A stretch of 54,111 nucleotides of DNA from Marinoscillum sp. Lineage in GTDB: Bacteria; Bacteroidota; Bacteroidia; Cytophagales; Cyclobacteriaceae. Positions 28,101-34,521 of the stretch are shown piece after piece. Below the pieces are notes generated by a model that was given only the letters and a program-made list of their open reading frames with translations, ran no database searches and was not told the origin of the DNA. A program made the translations under genes and the position numbers. The DNA is taken from NCBI GenBank assembly GCA_024305105.1, contig JAMWZA010000019.1:1-54111 (forward strand), in the 5' to 3' direction. Positions within the stretch are counted from its first letter, which is position 1; every line of letters starts with the position of its first letter.

Positions 28101-29843
28101 GATAACTACAGTGGGTCTGGCATCAACAACATCACAGGCTCCAAAGCCTCACTTCAAGACACTGATGGTGATGGTACACTGGACTGGCGTGATGATGAAG
28201 ATGATTCTGATGGCATACTTACTACAGGAGAAGATGCGAATGGCGATACATTCTACTACAATGACAAGACTCAGGGTGGTGGAGCTACGCCTGACTACCT
28301 ATATGCCAACGACACGGATAGTGACGGCATTATAGACGGAGTGGATTTGGATAGTGACAATGACGGCATTACGGATGCCGTAGAATTCAATGGAGCTACT
28401 TATGCCACTGCAGGCGATGATCCATTCGACGATGACGATGGAGATGGTATTCTGAACTATCGAGATATCGATGCTGCTAATTTCGTAGATGCCAATGGCG
28501 ATGGTATAGACGATCGAGTGGATGCGGATAGAGACGGCATTCCAAATTTCTTTGACCTGGATAGTGACAATGATGGCATCCCTGATACCATCGAAGGTAA
28601 TGGAGGTACAGACCCGGGATTGGCAGGTACTGACGGAGACAGTGATGGACTGGACGATACAGTAGATCCAAATGATGGCGGCACAGCACTTCCCGTTCCT
28701 GACACTGATTCAGATGGCATTTCTGACTACCTGGATCTTGATAGTGACAATGATGGCTTGACCGACCTCCTCGAAGCAGGTGGAAATGATTTCAACGGAG
28801 ACGGCAAACTAGACTCATTTGGTGACACAGATGGAGATGGTCTGGGCAACTCCGTAGATACTGATAACGGAGGTACTGCTTTATCATACCCTGATACCGA
28901 CAGTGATGGAGAAGCTGACTATGTTGACACCAACTCTGACAATGACACAACGCCTGATTATCAGGAAGCTTATTATGAAGCTGGACCGACAAACTACATT
29001 GACTCGTATAGCAATAGAGTGAGTTCATACAATACTGCGAATGCGGCTTCCGGTTTTGGGCTATACCCTACTGATGACTTAAGCCCAGCAAACGGCCGGC
29101 CAGACTATCTGGACGATACCGATGGTGATGGGATAGCTAATTTGTTCGACAGTGATAGTCCATTCTTCCTTGATGAAGATGGAGACGGTTTAATCAACCT
29201 TTTTGATCCGGATCAAAATGGCAATTTCTATGCTCAGGTTTCAGGAACTCCAGATAGAGACAGTGACGGAATTGCGAACTACAAGGATGGAGATGATGTG
29301 CCACTTCCTTTAGACTTCTTAGGGTTTGAGGGAAATGAGATCAATGGCAACATTGGTTTAGTATGGCAGACGACCAATGAGGTCAATGTTAGTCATTTTG
29401 AAGTTGAGCATTCCCTGACTGGACGAGAGTTTAATGTCATTGGCAATAAAGATGCAGTAAATGAAAAAGACGGCATTAACACTTATACTTTCGTTGATCA
29501 GAGAGCTCAGATGGGATATAATTACTACCGAATTAAGGAAATTGACTTTGATGGGTACTATGATTATACCGAGATCATATACGTGGTTAAAGAGCAGTCG
29601 GAAATATCATGGACATTATATCCAAACCCAACAACGGATCGAATCAACATTCAATCTAATGTGATCATTCCAGACGTGAATGTTTCACTAATAGACATGA
29701 ATGGCAGGGTGGTATACCGTGAAATGGTCAACTTTGGAGACCGCTCCAAATCAATCGATTTGTCTACAATGACTTCAGGTATTTACCAACTCATACTGGA
29801 ACTTCCCACTGAAAAACAACAATTTAGAGTAATCATCAAATAG
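19128..29843 (+). CDS. Giant T9SS-secreted protein with thrombospondin type 3-like calcium-binding repeats
   Basis: A 3571-residue exported protein. It opens with the signal peptide 'MKRFFTLFALLLIFILLLVY' and about 500 residues of globular beta-rich sequence, then from about residue 520 to 3390 carries dozens of DxDxDGxxD units (thrombospondin type 3-like; for example 'DLDSDNDGIPD', 'DTDGDGL') that bind calcium in the animal family. Three beta-sandwich-like blocks interrupt them, near residues 625-815, 2267-2410 and 2728-2866. After about 3390 comes the fibronectin-like 'PLPLDFLGFEG...NEVNVSHFEVEHS' block of Bacteroidota secreted proteins, and about 3495-3571 is a T9SS type A sorting domain ('WTLYPNPTTDRINIQ', 'GIYQLILEL'). 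It is probably exported through SprA and anchored or released by the type IX system as a surface adhesin or fibre. Five copies of a 200-residue super-repeat lie within. Codon choice varies between repeats, so they are old. Confidence 0.93.
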   Translation: MKRFFTLFALLLIFILLLVYTTPVLAEGSKTLAPNYGDTTSLVAPGAANNNMAWLEHDGFGGAQDNFLDPNAPADERLYVRIKAGETLRYGIRRIPVKYDQTNAYTNAALEHSNHEYLTIVVYDTDGNIVQSTTLTNDNSPAHGAWLDAGQAGVIETLASSLAGPEFTYNSTTYNTGGYDPLEYTNNDPEGDQDFYIAFIQDDGATTDIDVRSWYDLWDFSVYDGNEEKPGRLHCKRWSLTAQDFDNLLSDDCQFYVRVPSVIDGADEGNYIKEIDLAGLDPFSLVVYANAQGTDGSDGDTNGDGITDFQDYRMSLTNEVADINYDLFINNPDLEEYPTTTLPTVTISNANFYCNPSTNGGEAAITFESNQVGQVAIIVDLNGVNGYQAGTEDRIIEAAITAEGYTTIIWNGLDGLGATVPSGTDIIISGRFTAGPIHVPLWDVEENAVGINMLDVRPSTSFDLIYWDDSDIFTNADPEIELDGTNTSLHTWTSGDDDLINTWSFGYYQINSENIEFTYLCDDDGDGISEFNDEDLDNDGIPNSTEGDALADTDGDGIPDYLDADLAGYTDINGDGVNDTFDTDLDGIPNALDLDSDNDGITDIVEAGGTDSNNDGKVDGFTDTSGGFDFTSYTQSGGCSTTLVNTTGFTALNLGDDQTSGVALPFPFEFYGNMVNSTLYINSNGWVSFDNIDVGGFNDYTPRTFPSGAMTNTIALNHRDYNPTLGGSITYGTSGTSPNRIFVVDYTNIQIFGGGAGQTVQLQIYESDYDIRIVTTQLSAGNNKTAGINLDGTTATTITGRNNADYSIGSVECQSFLPDYSTPAPNGLDDNLEASPLPLTDTDGDGVADYLDLDSDNDGITDTYENNLSVDVSTGRIAFTDNDGDGLNDDFLISPTTLLDTDGDTYPDYLDIDSDNDGIPDNLEAQSSSSTIDITAGDTNSNGLLDIYDPSNGGTLLSPVDTDADDTADYIDDDADGDGVVDLIEGWDSDFNGFGDWDATASNNDITDETGYNTDADADGLWDIFDNTASTGVANIIGSDVVLQNTDGADNSDWQDDDDDNDGSLTIGEDVDNDGDWTNDFTQGQGGSATIPDYLFRGDYDGDGIFDKNDTDSDNDGIPDSIEDNGEAIDPSGDDDDDGIANYRDANIAGSLSDATDSNSDGVFDVFDTDLDGYPDFLDLDSDNDGIWDAVEAYQGSVPNGLDQTSGQFTLNDPDNDGLMNYIDSSPAASGGTSTLANPDTDGDGFRDYVDIDSDGDGIVDIIESQSTASALALTNLDDDGDGIDNAFDPDQGGTLITPINSDGLDLQDYLDTDSDNDGVLDIVEGHDSNTDGYGDWDDDLNGSTNEADFSTDTDGDGLQDAFDNVALGADGNSSGSNSALQNTDGLDELDFRDTDDDADGTLTAEEDSNSNGDFTDDQTQGQGGSSIPDYLFNGDYDKDGILDALDSDSDNDGVADVDEDGGQSIDPSGDEDGDGIPNFRDLDDATVTAGLTSTADSNGDGVYDVYDADLDGIPDFRDADSDNDGTPDLVEVGGTDSDGDGRIDGLDDSDGDGLPDAIDVDNTGGADSDGDGIDDAFDFSVSGGTDTDGDDIIDSADTDIDGDGLPNTYDSDNGGTALVVSDTDGDGVNDLFDLDSDNDGIPDITEAGGTDSDGNGKVDDDTDSDNDGLADVLDSDSGGTALTYPDTDYDGYVDSKDLDSDNDGITDAIENGVSDTNGDGLIDSYATDTNGNGLADEIDPDNGGTAIISRDTDGDGLADYRDLDSDNDGYPDIIEAGGTDSDYDGIVDDLLDIDQDGIPANVDVDQTSGTDADADGIDDLYDVTYTAGNDDDNDGIDDNYDFDKDGNGFSDSVEALPYDLLDSDNDGIKNFRDLDSDNDGIVDVIEFGLSADISTGGIDSFTDTDNDGFNDTQDGYLGTSVNGAVAPITPINSDSGSEPVSAVVFDYLDIDSDNDGIADIMEAQTKSTYTALSGVDSNRNGLDDAFDPNIGATLITPVNTDGSGSPDYLDTDSDEDGVLDRIEGHNSDRNLYADWDSDQDGTFDDSGFDTDTDEDGLLDIYDNISNKGTSNVTGTTAAVQDTDLDGTWDFQDVDDDNDGTNTNSEATTATADPNGIIPDYLYGEQDSDGDGVDDANDADQDNDGLANSAEDGGVGIDPSADTDGDGLYNFQDTDIDGDGIKNKADTNTSGVNTTGFKDVNNDGIIDQFDQDYDGVPDFRDRDSDNDGIADIIEFGLSDANEDGSLDEGGGITDANANGLDDSYDPACTGGTTTIYATSQTNNGGTNPDNAIGNNLGTFAQVANGADIIFDMGEEIPSGSTVVLTLNDGAAAVNATAYVRQSLDGSSFTNQQDYVATTGADQGTGPESFNYVLTSDARYIQIEEESGTNRPVNVHRVTSTFNVPCSGGSAIAPPDTDSDGLDDYLDLDSDGDGITDNVEAQLSGSYVAPASGDTDGDGILNVYDEDVSAGNALDPIDSDGDTTEDFLDTDSDDDGIDDVIEAWDADHDGFGDWDSDGDNDPSDQTGYGSDNDGDGISYLFDNVTAVTTIANISGSSAGVQDTDEDGIPDYRDTDDDDDGTLTSAEDTNTNSNWTDDFSQGGGTVPNYLYSPDWDNDGIANENDLDADNDGLLNTDEVINSIYAPYSDLDQDGIYNYLDSDLPGFTDNNLDGVDDRYDQDLDGVPNFLDLDSDNDGISDIIEAGLTDSDSDGMIDGFDDSADNNGLDDGITLSTSIAAGPSSSISGGTGNDDPTLAVGLPDGTGTRFNSVNTDIVTLDFGTTLASGSVIAVSMEIRSNASSKTLTVSQSTVETGPYANSQDFTLVTHLNVYNLFYYQLDADARYLELELTARTSGQIRVDGTYLNGTSPIDTDGDMLPNFLDLDSDNDGITDNQEAQTTLNYIAITAADINGNGLKDVYEGAAYLNPTDTDSDTTPDYLDTDSDNDNVLDIIEAYDANKNGFSDLDLDQDGDLSDETNYGVDQDGDGLEKIFDNYSGSGINNITGSKASLQDTDGDGTLDWRDDEDDSDGILTTGEDANGDTFYYNDKTQGGGATPDYLYANDTDSDGIIDGVDLDSDNDGITDAVEFNGATYATAGDDPFDDDDGDGILNYRDIDAANFVDANGDGIDDRVDADRDGIPNFFDLDSDNDGIPDTIEGNGGTDPGLAGTDGDSDGLDDTVDPNDGGTALPVPDTDSDGISDYLDLDSDNDGLTDLLEAGGNDFNGDGKLDSFGDTDGDGLGNSVDTDNGGTALSYPDTDSDGEADYVDTNSDNDTTPDYQEAYYEAGPTNYIDSYSNRVSSYNTANAASGFGLYPTDDLSPANGRPDYLDDTDGDGIANLFDSDSPFFLDEDGDGLINLFDPDQNGNFYAQVSGTPDRDSDGIANYKDGDDVPLPLDFLGFEGNEINGNIGLVWQTTNEVNVSHFEVEHSLTGREFNVIGNKDAVNEKDGINTYTFVDQRAQMGYNYYRIKEIDFDGYYDYTEIIYVVKEQSEISWTLYPNPTTDRINIQSNVIIPDVNVSLIDMNGRVVYREMVNFGDRSKSIDLSTMTSGIYQLILELPTEKQQFRVIIK
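22112..28610 (+). repeat. Five copies of a ~600-base super-repeat inside the giant gene
   Basis: Beyond the short DxDxDG units, a long unit of about 200 codons recurs at about 22112-22710, 23131-23740, 25231-25850, 26661-27260 and 28012-28610. Each copy runs 'DWD...' , 'DxDGLxDIFDN', 'GSxxxLQ(N/D)TD', 'DDDxDGxLTxxED', '(T/S)QGxG..PDYLY', 'GxxIDPSGD', 'NYRD', 'DLDGxPDFxDLDSDNDGI' and ends in a 'xDxIE' segment. The copies differ in many codons and residues. Confidence 0.8.
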
Positions 29844-29844
29844 C

Positions 29845-29871
29845 AAAGAGGCCCGTTTCGGGCCTCTTTTT
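29845..29871 (+). terminator. Rho-independent terminator of the giant gene
   Basis: An 11-base-pair GC-rich stem (AAAGAGGCCCG / CGGGCCTCTTT) closes on a TTT loop and is followed by T7. It starts two bases after the stop codon of the giant gene. Confidence 0.93.
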
Positions 29872-29993
29872 TTATTCAAACAAACACTTCAAATAAATCG
29901 ATGAAAAACAAGCATTCGTCGACCCACCGATGAATAATTCTCGCTCATCTAATAAAGCATTAAGATTCTAAGATAGTTTACTACTTTTCCGTT

Positions 29994-30122
29994 ATGAAAC
30001 GATTCTTAACGCTTGTTACGCTACTTTTCTTCTTTATATTACTACTGGTTTTCACAACACCAGCAATGGATTATGGTTTCCAATCTCACGATTCTGGTAT
30101 CATGAGTAGTCTGAATTTTTAA
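29994..30122 (+). pseudogene. 42-codon stub copying the giant protein's signal peptide
   Basis: This small frame encodes 'MKRFLTLVTLLFFFILLLVF' then 'TTPAMDYGFQSHDSGIMSSL' and stops. Its first 23 residues match the giant protein's signal peptide ('MKRFFTLFALLLIFILLLVY', 'TTP') at most positions, after which similarity ends. About 150 bases upstream of the stub lies a segment (29914-29954) that matches 18951-18991, upstream of the giant gene, at 26 of 41 bases without gaps by eye, including an 11-base identity. I read it as the 5' remnant of a second copy of the gene. It could still be expressed as a tiny membrane or exported peptide. It overlaps the end of the convergent ACMSD gene by 4 bases. 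Confidence 0.6.
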
Positions 30123-31180
30123 AGGGCTGAATTATCCAACAGCCGTTTGATTGCCTGATCCTCGGCCTGAGATCCCAACCCTAACCAATCTAGTGTAGAA
30201 CGGTACATGATGTTTTCCAGATCCTCTTCTGGCAAGTTCATCTCTTCAATAAATTTCCCTATTTCCAAATCACCCAATGGAAATGGATAATCCGACCCCA
30301 AACAAATTTTATCTGACCCAACCAACTTGATAATGTACTCCAGCAACATGGGGTCATGGGTAATGCTATCCACCCAAAACTTTCCCAGATAGTCTCTGGG
30401 GTTCACATCATTGTGAACAGCTACCAAGTCAGGCCTACAATTGAACCCTCGCTCCAACCGACCAATAGTAGTGAGGAAAGATCCTCCAGCATGAGCAAAA
30501 CAGACTCTGAGATTAGGGTAACGAGCGAATACTCCTCCAAAAATCATCGAACTAATCGCACGGGCAGTTTCGGCTGGCATACCTACCAACCAGGGCAACC
30601 AATACTTCTCCATATTTTCTTTGCCCATCATGTCCCATGGGTGGACCAGTACAGACATCCCTAGTCGCTCACATGCTTCGAAAAATTCAAAAAACCGAGG
30701 TTTACTTAGATTGTGCTGATTGATGTTTGACCCTATTTGTACGCCCGGTATTCCCAATTTTTTTAGTCGCTCTAATTCCTGGATAGCCAAATCAACATCC
30801 TGCATCGGTACGGTGCCAAGCCCGATGTAATGCTGTGGATCATTTTCTACGATCTCAGCGATGTGATCATTCAGGAATTGTGACAAATACAAGCAATCAT
30901 TTGGTTCTGCCCAATAACTAAACATGACCGGTATGGTGCAGATCACTTGTACATTGGTATGGAATTGTTCGTACTCCTTAATCCTGCGTTTTGGATCCCA
31001 GCAATTCGATTCAATTTCACGGAAAAACTTATCCCCTTTCATCATTAACGCTGCACCGTCTTTATGATGCAGCAGGTTGATGAATTCACCATAACCGAAC
31101 TTCTCAGCGAAATTGGGAAGCTTTTCTGGTAAAATATGCGTGTGCATATCAATTTTCAGAGGGGTGTTATTCTTGGCCAT
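30119..31180 (-). CDS. Amidohydrolase family 2, aminocarboxymuconate-semialdehyde decarboxylase-like
   Basis: A 353-residue metal-dependent amidohydrolase that looks like ACMSD, which decarboxylates 2-amino-3-carboxymuconate 6-semialdehyde in tryptophan (kynurenine) breakdown. Landmarks are the metal-binding 'KIDMHTHILPEKLP', 'NCWDPKRRIKEYEQF', 'GLGTVPMQDVDLAIQELERL', 'VLVHPWDMMG', 'VCFAHAGGSF' with a metal His, 'FWVDSITHDP' and 'ICLGSDYPFPLGD' with the catalytic Asp. Family length is about 340, as here. No other kynurenine-pathway gene is in the window, so the substrate assignment rests on motif likeness only. It lies 18 bases after the TPR gene on the same strand, so the two probably share a transcript. 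Confidence 0.87.
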   Translation of the reverse strand: MAKNNTPLKIDMHTHILPEKLPNFAEKFGYGEFINLLHHKDGAALMMKGDKFFREIESNCWDPKRRIKEYEQFHTNVQVICTIPVMFSYWAEPNDCLYLSQFLNDHIAEIVENDPQHYIGLGTVPMQDVDLAIQELERLKKLGIPGVQIGSNINQHNLSKPRFFEFFEACERLGMSVLVHPWDMMGKENMEKYWLPWLVGMPAETARAISSMIFGGVFARYPNLRVCFAHAGGSFLTTIGRLERGFNCRPDLVAVHNDVNPRDYLGKFWVDSITHDPMLLEYIIKLVGSDKICLGSDYPFPLGDLEIGKFIEEMNLPEEDLENIMYRSTLDWLGLGSQAEDQAIKRLLDNSAL

Positions 31181-31198
31181 AGTCCAAAAATAATAAAT

Positions 31199-32371
31199 CT
31201 ATCGGCAATGTTGATTGATCATTTCTCTCGCCTGAACCATTCCAAGGTTATTGGCCTGATTCAGAAAGTGGCAAGCATCCATTTCTTGTTCTAGTTCCAG
31301 ATAACTCATGGCTCCATTGTACCACACCATCGCATTTTTCGGATTTACCGTGAGGTATTGATTGTAGTAGGAAACCGCCAGTCCGAAATTCTTCTCATAA
31401 AAATAAGCATTGCCGATAAGGTAAAAACATTCAAAACGTGTAGGGTCTATCTTTCTGGCAGATTGGAAGTCTGATCTAGCTCGCTCAAACTCCTCCAGCT
31501 TAATGTATACCCTACCTCTGTTAATATAATGCAGTGGTTCTTCCTCATTGGCTATAGCCTGTGTAAGGTATTTAATGGCTGAATCATGTCGTTCGTCTGT
31601 GATCGCTTCTGAAGCCAGCAAACTTAACGTAGGCCCAAATGTATTGTCGACGAGTAGCTCATTGGGTAGTTCCACTTCCGGAAAAATAAGCGCTAAGTTA
31701 TACCAGGCAATCTGGTCCGTACTGTCCAGGAGAATTGCCCGCTTATAGTCATTAATGGCCAATTGCTCATTCTTCATTTTCTGATAAGCCAGGCCCCGAC
31801 CTACAAAATATTCACTGATGGAGTCGTGCGTAATGGCACTGTTGAAATCATCAATCGCAGATTCGTAATTTTCCTGCTCAGAATGTGCCTGTCCGCGATA
31901 GTAGTAGAGTTTACTTTTGAGTGTAGCCAGAGTTGTGATCGACGTGCCCCGCTGACCATGCCTATCGGTTTCGAAATAAACTCCGCGAGTAGTGCGAACT
32001 CCTCCCCGATCGATTAGCGTGGTAAGATCTTTTACCGCCTGATTCGGATCCCCGTAATTGAGATAGATCAACGATTTCTGAAAAAGTGCTTCATCAAATT
32101 GAGGATCTAGTTTGAGCGCCGCCTCGTAGGAAGAAACTGCCCTTAAATCCTTATTCATTGATTCGAAAATCATTCCATTCAAGTAGTGATACTCGGCTTT
32201 CTGCACTAGACTCAGCGCCTTTTCTATTTGGGTTAATGCACTGGTAAGATCTCGTTTTCGATACTGCTGAAGAGCTTCTTTATACAAGGTATCTGCTTGT
32301 TGTAGACGTGATTGCGTGTAGGCTGGCATTGCCACGAACAGGATGACAAGCAAGAGTGTTAAGCGTTTCAT
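31199..32371 (-). CDS. Exported tetratricopeptide repeat protein
   Basis: A 390-residue protein with signal peptide 'MKRLTLLLVILFVAMPAYTQ' and about nine TPR-type helical pairs (for example 'ALTQIEKALSLVQKAEYHYL', 'AVSSYEAALKLDPQFDEALF', 'AINDYKRAILLDSTDQIAWY', 'AVSYYNQYLTVNPKNAMVWY'). TPR proteins build scaffolds for protein complexes; no partner is indicated. It precedes the ACMSD-like gene by 18 bases and follows the MpaB-like gene by 25 bases, so the minus-strand run 34231 to 30119 may be one operon of four. Confidence 0.85.
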   Translation of the reverse strand: MKRLTLLLVILFVAMPAYTQSRLQQADTLYKEALQQYRKRDLTSALTQIEKALSLVQKAEYHYLNGMIFESMNKDLRAVSSYEAALKLDPQFDEALFQKSLIYLNYGDPNQAVKDLTTLIDRGGVRTTRGVYFETDRHGQRGTSITTLATLKSKLYYYRGQAHSEQENYESAIDDFNSAITHDSISEYFVGRGLAYQKMKNEQLAINDYKRAILLDSTDQIAWYNLALIFPEVELPNELLVDNTFGPTLSLLASEAITDERHDSAIKYLTQAIANEEEPLHYINRGRVYIKLEEFERARSDFQSARKIDPTRFECFYLIGNAYFYEKNFGLAVSYYNQYLTVNPKNAMVWYNGAMSYLELEQEMDACHFLNQANNLGMVQAREMINQHCR

Positions 32372-32396
32372 ATTTAACGTATACGTATTTCTACAG

Positions 32397-33404
32397 TTAG
32401 GTTGATACAGAAAGGCTGGTTAGTCTCCGAGAGATCTCTTTTCGAATAGTTGATGAGTTCGTTTGGTTTAGGTTATTCGTTAAACCGTATATGTTAAATG
32501 AGAGGGAAGCCAAGGGAACTTTTAAGGTGCTTCGACTAATTCCTAAATAGATCGCTTTTTCTTCCAGAAAGAAAGTCATCATTGCCTCCGCATCTAAAGG
32601 AGCTCTTCCTGTATTTTGACTGTTGATAAAATCGACTAATGATCTGGTCAGTGTTTCACCGTTTTCACTAGATACAAATTCTCGAGTTCTAATGTCACGT
32701 TCAAGTCTGCTTGCATTTCCCATTGACCTTGGCAGGTAGTCCTGCTTTATACCCAGTCTTTCCCCAATAACATTCCAGTAATAAACGTATGCTTCTGCTT
32801 CATTTTCAGAAATATTAACGCCCATTTTTCTGAGTCCTCTAATCACAATCAGTGAAAAAGACAACAAAGTCGCTAACATATCATCTTGATTCACTGGCTC
32901 TTCATCAGGAATTGAATTTCTCACATAATACCGAGCTGCAGCATGCATTATTCTTACTTTGAAGATAGAAATAAGCCCACGGCCTTCCGAATCAAAGGCC
33001 TGCTCATGGCAGACATCTAACACGAACTCAGCAGTTTCCAAGAGGCGTTTCTCAGGGTTTTCTGTGATTTTCTTTGACGCAATCAAAACGCGCGCACCAT
33101 TGGCTCCACAGTAGCAATAAGGTAGCGAGTAAACACCTAAAATCAACATGATGGCATTTAGATGCTCATTAAAAAACTTAGTTGCGAGGTGAGATTTTCG
33201 TTGATCTATACCTGGAAGTGTGAGGAAGTCAACTGAAAGTTTGGAAAGATTGGGATTACTCTTCAGAAATGCAATCAGTTCTGCGTTGGTCTTCACTGCG
33301 TGCAACGAATCAAACAGATTCTTATCTTCTTTGAAAAGTAAAAAGAGCTGATCGGCCGCCGAGTCTCCTTCTAAACGCCTGCTATATTTTTGATTTTGAT
33401 CCAT
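32397..33404 (-). CDS. Oxygenase MpaB family protein (DUF2236, rubber-oxygenase-like)
   Basis: A cytoplasmic protein of 335 residues of the MpaB/Lcp (DUF2236) family, haem-b proteins that include latex-clearing protein and fungal MpaB. Supporting segments are 'FKVRIMHAAARYYV', with the His and Arg typical of the haem region, 'NQDDMLATLLSFSLIVIRGL', 'ENEAEAYVYYWNVIGERLGI' and 'YCYCGANGARVL'. No signal peptide. ATG at 33404 was preferred over an upstream TTG. The oxidised substrate is unknown; in Bacteroidota these are often annotated only as oxygenases. Its neighbour upstream is an unknown protein, 35 bases away. Confidence 0.72.
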   Translation of the reverse strand: MDQNQKYSRRLEGDSAADQLFLLFKEDKNLFDSLHAVKTNAELIAFLKSNPNLSKLSVDFLTLPGIDQRKSHLATKFFNEHLNAIMLILGVYSLPYCYCGANGARVLIASKKITENPEKRLLETAEFVLDVCHEQAFDSEGRGLISIFKVRIMHAAARYYVRNSIPDEEPVNQDDMLATLLSFSLIVIRGLRKMGVNISENEAEAYVYYWNVIGERLGIKQDYLPRSMGNASRLERDIRTREFVSSENGETLTRSLVDFINSQNTGRAPLDAEAMMTFFLEEKAIYLGISRSTLKVPLASLSFNIYGLTNNLNQTNSSTIRKEISRRLTSLSVST

Positions 33405-33439
33405 AGTCAATCATACAACTACGGACGCTGAGAATTGAT

Positions 33440-34231
33440 TTAATAAACTTGCTTGATCGTCATCCCACTGTCTTTGTTGAGATGGATAAACTTACCATTT
33501 TCGTAATGATAGAAGCTGATGGCCATTAATAAAAATAATGCAGTATTCTCTGGAACTTCCTCCTGATCTACAGAAACATGAGCTGTCATCGGTTCGGTAG
33601 GGATTTTCAAGATTGGTAACATTGGACTCTGGTATGAGCCAAACTTTCCATGCAATTCCTCATTCAAAGCTCTATAGGACTTCTCTACATGATCGAATTG
33701 ATAATCACTCAAAGCCACCAATCTGGCGTTGATCTTAAAATTAGTGGCTCCTTCTGGAGTTTTGAACGTATTCTCCGGAATAAACTGTGGGAAATGTAAA
33801 ATCACCTGTCCCCTCTTGCTTCCGGACTTTAAAAAATATTTAGCTCCGAAAATACCCTCATAAGGTGCTGTGGTATTGAATTCAAACCCACTCAAATTAT
33901 GACCATGCTTTGTAAGATACATTGGTCTGGTTCCTGTAGGCCCTTCTTCGTACTTGGCTATATTTCTAAACTGTGCAGTAAGCCTACCCGATACGTAAGT
34001 TTCACAAATCTCCGTTAACCCCTCCGAAAGTGAATTCCGTAAGACTTTCGCCATCATAGAAGCCACCCCAAATTCCTTCTGGTTGTTTCTGAGTTCCTTG
34101 TAGGTAGACTTATTTTTCACCTGATCTGCTGAAGGCCCGCCCTTCCTGGCAACAATCGGTTGGTCCACTCCTTTGATCTTATAAACTCGATAACCTTTTG
34201 GTATCTCTTGGGTAGCTACGTTTGCTTTCAT
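33440..34231 (-). CDS. Hypothetical protein of 263 residues
   Basis: I do not recognise this family with certainty. It has no signal peptide. Its N-terminal segment 'GVDQPIVARKGGPSADQVKN' and 'YKELRNNQKEFGVASMMAKV' resembles a set of uncharacterised Bacteroidota proteins that keep a 'vaRk.GG.s...vk....f...R....EF' pattern. A middle part with alternating strands ('GFEFNTTAPYEGIFGAKYFL', 'GQVILHFPQFIPENTF', 'ARLVALSDYQFDHVE') suggests a beta-rich fold, and the C-terminal 'NTALFLLMAISFYHYENGKF' resembles a last strand-helix. It is first in the minus-strand run with MpaB, TPR and ACMSD-like genes. Confidence 0.65.
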   Translation of the reverse strand: MKANVATQEIPKGYRVYKIKGVDQPIVARKGGPSADQVKNKSTYKELRNNQKEFGVASMMAKVLRNSLSEGLTEICETYVSGRLTAQFRNIAKYEEGPTGTRPMYLTKHGHNLSGFEFNTTAPYEGIFGAKYFLKSGSKRGQVILHFPQFIPENTFKTPEGATNFKINARLVALSDYQFDHVEKSYRALNEELHGKFGSYQSPMLPILKIPTEPMTAHVSVDQEEVPENTALFLLMAISFYHYENGKFIHLNKDSGMTIKQVY

Positions 34232-34521
34232 TTAATGTCTTGGTTGGGTTGAGAATTTCTGCTATCGGATTCTACAGCCGGAAGATATTTAAATATCCCC
34301 TAAATTGAAAGGAAAGCTTGCAAAATCTCTTTAATATCCTAAATTCTAATAGTTGATAACCAGTTAGTTATACCCATCTCACCTGATACTCTAAAACCAC
34401 ACCTAGCATTGACCAAAAAAAAGTCTAGTTTTGTGATTGCCGTATTTTTATATTTTTAGAGCTGTTCTGACCTATCCAAAGGGTTGCCGAATAGTTAATA
34501 AAAAACAAGTCGTAGAAAGTT

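Noticed and set aside
20688-29290. CRISPR-like or satellite DNA repeats
   Set aside because: The repeats are in frame, encode DxDxDG units and differ in codon use, with no constant spacers; they are protein repeats.
34429-34456. Promoter-like TTTTG and TATATTTT elements upstream of the SulP gene
   Set aside because: The spacing between the elements (about 15 bases) is short for a Bacteroidota promoter and the region is AT-rich, so such matches are expected by chance.
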